A stretch of 34,627 nt of DNA from an uncultured Pseudomonadota bacterium (GTDB lineage: Bacteria > Pseudomonadota > Alphaproteobacteria > UBA3830), in assembly GCA_902761495.1 (NCBI GenBank), contig CACWKL010000007.1, forward strand, positions 2,772 through 37,398, written 5' to 3'. Position 1 is the first letter of the stretch, and each line of letters begins with the position of its first letter. A program made the position numbers and the translations under genes. Shown one piece after another: positions 32,059 to 34,627 of this stretch. The notes below the pieces were generated by a model that saw nothing but the letters and a program-made list of their open reading frames with translations, had not been told where the DNA came from and did no database searches.

Positions 32059-34434
32059 TCACAAAACATATTTCTTATATATTTCGAGAGCGTCAAAAAT
32101 TGTCATAGACGTTCCAGGATACTTGACTTCCTTTGATAATTCTTCACCTAAACTCTGCTGGTTCTTATCCCCGTAATCTAACCAACCCTTTATTTTGGAG
32201 AATTGATCCCACTGACTTAATTGCCTGATGCGAGATTTCTTATCTTCTTTATCTACTTCCTCTGATTCAAGATAGGAGCTCAACTTCACTTCTTCTTCGT
32301 AGTCATATTCATAACCAGAATCATTTAAAAACTCTGATAATTGCGGATAGTTTTCTTTGTTCACACTACAAGAATCAAGAACTTTCTTCACAAAATAGAA
32401 GTGTCTGGGATTTTCCTCACGGATCTTCAACAATTCCTCCAAGTGTTCTCTCCCTTCTTTTTCGTTTGGATCGAAGGAGAATTTATTCTTCGTAAAAAAT
32501 TCAACATCCACATCACCTTCTCCGAATTTTATTCTTGAAAGAACTTTTTCCATAACCTGCTGACTAAGTTGTTTTCCATTAAATATGGAAGTTAACGACA
32601 AATCAGGTTTGCTATAACCACTACCCAAAAAACCGGAGATAAGATCTGCCACCACACGATCATTCTCAATCTCAGAAGATTTAAGTAATTTACCAATTGC
32701 TACACTCGTATTTTTATGTGAAAACATATGAAGAAACGGATAAAGCTCATCCTCAGGAATTTTCGACAGCAATTTGTTAATGCCACAGTTCGTTTCTATG
32801 AATTCCAAAACTTCGTCATAATTATCATAAAGCGTTTTTAATGTACTTGATAAAACTAACCTTGCAATCTCAACATTTCCAAGAAAATCAGGATGTTGAT
32901 CGATAATTTGTTTCGCCTCGGTAAGTCGTCCTCTCTCTATAAAAATCGGTAATAAATCAATTTGATAGGACATAGACTCATTCGGTGCTACCTTTCTCGG
33001 AATAACAAAAGATCCTTCAACTGGTTTGTTTTTACTATTTATTATCAATCCCGCATGAAAAGCCGCCAACTCATCGATTTTTTGATCCAGTGATTCCGCT
33101 TTCTCCTCTGATAAAGGATGACGAAAAGTACCGAAAATCTTCGCCTTTATCTTAGGATGCAAATAAAGATATATTTCATTTGTTAAAAAATATACATCTT
33201 CCTTAGACAAATCTTTATCTAATGAATTTTTTAAATTTTCGAGTAAATAGCAGACAGAAGAACGATCAGAAGATCGCAAACTTGAAAAATGTTTTAACTG
33301 TTCAGCTAATTTAGCCTTATCGACATCCCATGAAAGAAAACTATCCTTAAACTTTTCAAATATCTCATCATTCGACATATTCTTATTGATCGACTTAATA
33401 AGTTTCATCATTTTAATTAAGTCATACCCAACGTATTTACGATCGTAAGAACCTAAAAATTGCTTATAGCTTGAATACACCTCCGAAGTTACTACAGGAT
33501 CATATTCTTCCCCACCCATCCATATATGATTAGCAAGCTTATCTGCATTTTCGACCGGCAAACTTATGGCAAGTAGAGCCCCCCCCAAATCCAAGAAATA
33601 TTTATTGAAAAAGTTTTCTGCTCTTGCAGCACTTTCTCTGGCATCAGCAATGGACATTCCCTGAAGCATAAGAGCAGGCGCAATCAGTTGAGACACTCCA
33701 CAATTCGTGACGCTGGAGGAATTACAAAAGAATCCCACGGACGAAGCCGTTGAAAGCGAAGCTTTCGGCCCGACTGATAACGCAATATTACACTGCAGTG
33801 TGCTGACATCCAATCCTCGGTCATAATCATTCTTGAACTCATACGAATCCTTTAACTCTTTCAATGTTTCAAATAATTTTCTGGTTTTTGAATTTTCTGC
33901 GTATAAATGATCTCCTCTTAACACAACGTCACCCAAATCCTCTCCTGTAAGATGAGAAAACAGTCTCGCAAAATACTTATACACAAATAAATTTGATCCT
34001 TTCATTCCATGATAGAAAGTGACTTTTCCGTTCAGCGCTTCCTTCTGCTCTCGTTCTATCAGATTACACAGAATATCCGTAAGCTCTCTATCAAGAATTA
34101 TTTCTTGCCTACCATCGCTATAAGGAGTGAATTCACTGGAACTATAAAATGCCTTTACATTATCTTTCAAATTATTTTTGATACTTGCCTCATCGCCTGT
34201 CAGAGGTTTGAAATTATCTTTCAAAAACATCTTCATAATCGCCAAGGTCGGGGCTAAATCCTTAAATAATTCTTGATACGCCGCTTGCTCTACTCCGGAT
34301 GATTCCTTCTGTAAATCCTTAACATCAGAAAACAAAACCTTCTGCGTACATCCTTTCATAGGATCAAGATTCATACACAAAGCATTTCCCAAAACAAAGG
34401 ACAAAACGCTACAACAAATAACCTTTTTCAACAT
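32059..34434 (-). CDS. Large secreted protein of unknown function with an internal G8 run
   Basis: The product from ATG at 34434 is 791 aa. An earlier ATG at 34440 sits only two bases from GGGAG, whereas 34434 is eight bases away. A signal peptide is clear (MLKKVICCSVLSFVLGNALC); the residue before the Cys is Leu, so it is not a good lipobox. The mature protein is hydrophilic and mostly helical. The N-terminal third has KVTFYHGMKGSN and a Ser-rich stretch (ALSVGPKASLSTASSVGFF), loosely like ADP-ribosyltransferase folds, but no full H-Y-E or R-S-E triad could be placed. The C-terminal half looks like helical repeats. A run of eight G interrupts the normally GGA-rich glycine codons at LDLGGALL. 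Function unknown; a host-directed role is an inference. Confidence 0.72.
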   Translation of the reverse strand: MLKKVICCSVLSFVLGNALCMNLDPMKGCTQKVLFSDVKDLQKESSGVEQAAYQELFKDLAPTLAIMKMFLKDNFKPLTGDEASIKNNLKDNVKAFYSSSEFTPYSDGRQEIILDRELTDILCNLIEREQKEALNGKVTFYHGMKGSNLFVYKYFARLFSHLTGEDLGDVVLRGDHLYAENSKTRKLFETLKELKDSYEFKNDYDRGLDVSTLQCNIALSVGPKASLSTASSVGFFCNSSSVTNCGVSQLIAPALMLQGMSIADARESAARAENFFNKYFLDLGGALLAISLPVENADKLANHIWMGGEEYDPVVTSEVYSSYKQFLGSYDRKYVGYDLIKMMKLIKSINKNMSNDEIFEKFKDSFLSWDVDKAKLAEQLKHFSSLRSSDRSSVCYLLENLKNSLDKDLSKEDVYFLTNEIYLYLHPKIKAKIFGTFRHPLSEEKAESLDQKIDELAAFHAGLIINSKNKPVEGSFVIPRKVAPNESMSYQIDLLPIFIERGRLTEAKQIIDQHPDFLGNVEIARLVLSSTLKTLYDNYDEVLEFIETNCGINKLLSKIPEDELYPFLHMFSHKNTSVAIGKLLKSSEIENDRVVADLISGFLGSGYSKPDLSLTSIFNGKQLSQQVMEKVLSRIKFGEGDVDVEFFTKNKFSFDPNEKEGREHLEELLKIREENPRHFYFVKKVLDSCSVNKENYPQLSEFLNDSGYEYDYEEEVKLSSYLESEEVDKEDKKSRIRQLSQWDQFSKIKGWLDYGDKNQQSLGEELSKEVKYPGTSMTIFDALEIYKKYVL
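33579..33586 (-). repeat. G8 homopolymer inside the secreted protein gene
   Basis: Eight consecutive C on the plus strand are eight G on the coding strand, encoding part of DLGGAL near residue 286. The gene is in frame now; loss or gain of one base would truncate it. It is the only G/C run this long I saw in the window, and GGG glycine codons are otherwise rare here. Confidence 0.85.
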
Positions 34435-34453
34435 ATTCATGACTCCCTATCTG

Positions 34454-34482
34454 ACTATATAATGGATACAAATCATTGACAG
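34454..34482 (-). promoter_or_regulatory. Putative promoter of the large secreted protein gene
   Basis: On the minus strand CTGTCA (34482-34477) and TATAGT (34459-34454) are 17 bases apart, matching four and five of six consensus positions. The implied start site near 34447 would leave a very short leader, which lowers confidence. Confidence 0.35.
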
Positions 34483-34540
34483 GCATGATGATAACTCCTC
34501 ATCGCCTTCGTATCAACAAAAAATTACAAAATGTATAAGT

Positions 34541-34627
34541 TCACATGAGATGAGACGAAATAGCCTCCGAATAATTTTGAATATACAACGAAGGAGTTAG
34601 CCCCTGCAAGGAGGCATGAGGTCTATA
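34541..34627 (-). CDS. C-terminal end of an IS3-like integrase-core transposase (partial)
   Basis: The last 87 bases read on the minus strand as YRPHASLQGLTPSLYIQNYS and a few further residues before a stop at 34543-34541. The pattern RPHxSLxGLTPxxYIQ is the usual tail of IS3-type (rve integrase core) transposases. The rest lies beyond the window, so whether the copy is intact is unknown. Terminal repeats were not identified between 34441 and 34540. Confidence 0.78.
   Translation of the reverse strand, partial: YRPHASLQGLTPSLYIQNYSEAISSHLM

Overview
The window is AT-rich bacterial DNA that reads as alphaproteobacterial. The clues are the rpsT-dnaA pair, paired b' and b subunits in an atpB-atpE-atpF'-atpF cluster, an acpP-fabF-mltG cluster, ftsK followed by lolA, and a HemY-type TPR protein with a C-terminal zinc ribbon. 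Several things suggest a host-associated, probably intracellular bacterium, for example a Holosporales- or Rickettsiales-like endosymbiont. These are transposase debris at both edges, a secreted ADP-ribose-hydrolase-like protein, another large secreted protein of unknown function, and a set of surface-glycan modifying enzymes. The exact lineage cannot be fixed without a search. An anaerobic (class III) ribonucleotide reductase suggests life with little oxygen.

Layout. 1-620 is a decayed IS630-type transposase on the minus strand. From 883 to 11766 all genes lie on the minus strand. In transcription order they are: a 44-aa membrane peptide overlapping xerD; gatA-gatB; a mitofilin-like small membrane protein, a 70-aa membrane protein and a HemY-like TPR protein; then nrdD, a separate small gene carrying the glycyl-radical domain, nrdG, rpsT and dnaA. 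A divergent promoter region at about 11767-11911 separates these from plus-strand genes: corC-like, zinc-ribbon protein, ftsK, lolA, an acyltransferase, the F0 ATP synthase genes, acpP-fabF-mltG, a secreted PARG-like protein, thrS, a nitronate-monooxygenase-family protein, an rluB/rsuA-type pseudouridine synthase, an FkbM methyltransferase, a GtrII-type glycosyltransferase and a lipoprotein. A bidirectional terminator at 31934-31960 separates the lipoprotein from a convergent 791-aa secreted protein. The last 87 bases are the 3' end of an IS3-like transposase. No gene-free stretch exceeds 300 bases.

Most genes are housekeeping: replication initiation, dNTP supply, tRNA charging, chromosome dimer resolution and segregation, envelope biogenesis and ATP synthesis. 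Interleaved with them is an accessory layer facing the host or the surface. The most notable signals are these. (1) A GAACA pentanucleotide repeat at the 5' end of the acyltransferase puts its natural start out of frame, as in a phase-variable contingency gene now OFF. (2) A run of eight G lies inside the 791-aa secreted protein, a second candidate switch. (3) A secreted PARG/MavL-like ADP-ribose hydrolase gene sits inside a housekeeping operon. (4) The class III ribonucleotide reductase has its glycyl-radical segment encoded as a separate gene.
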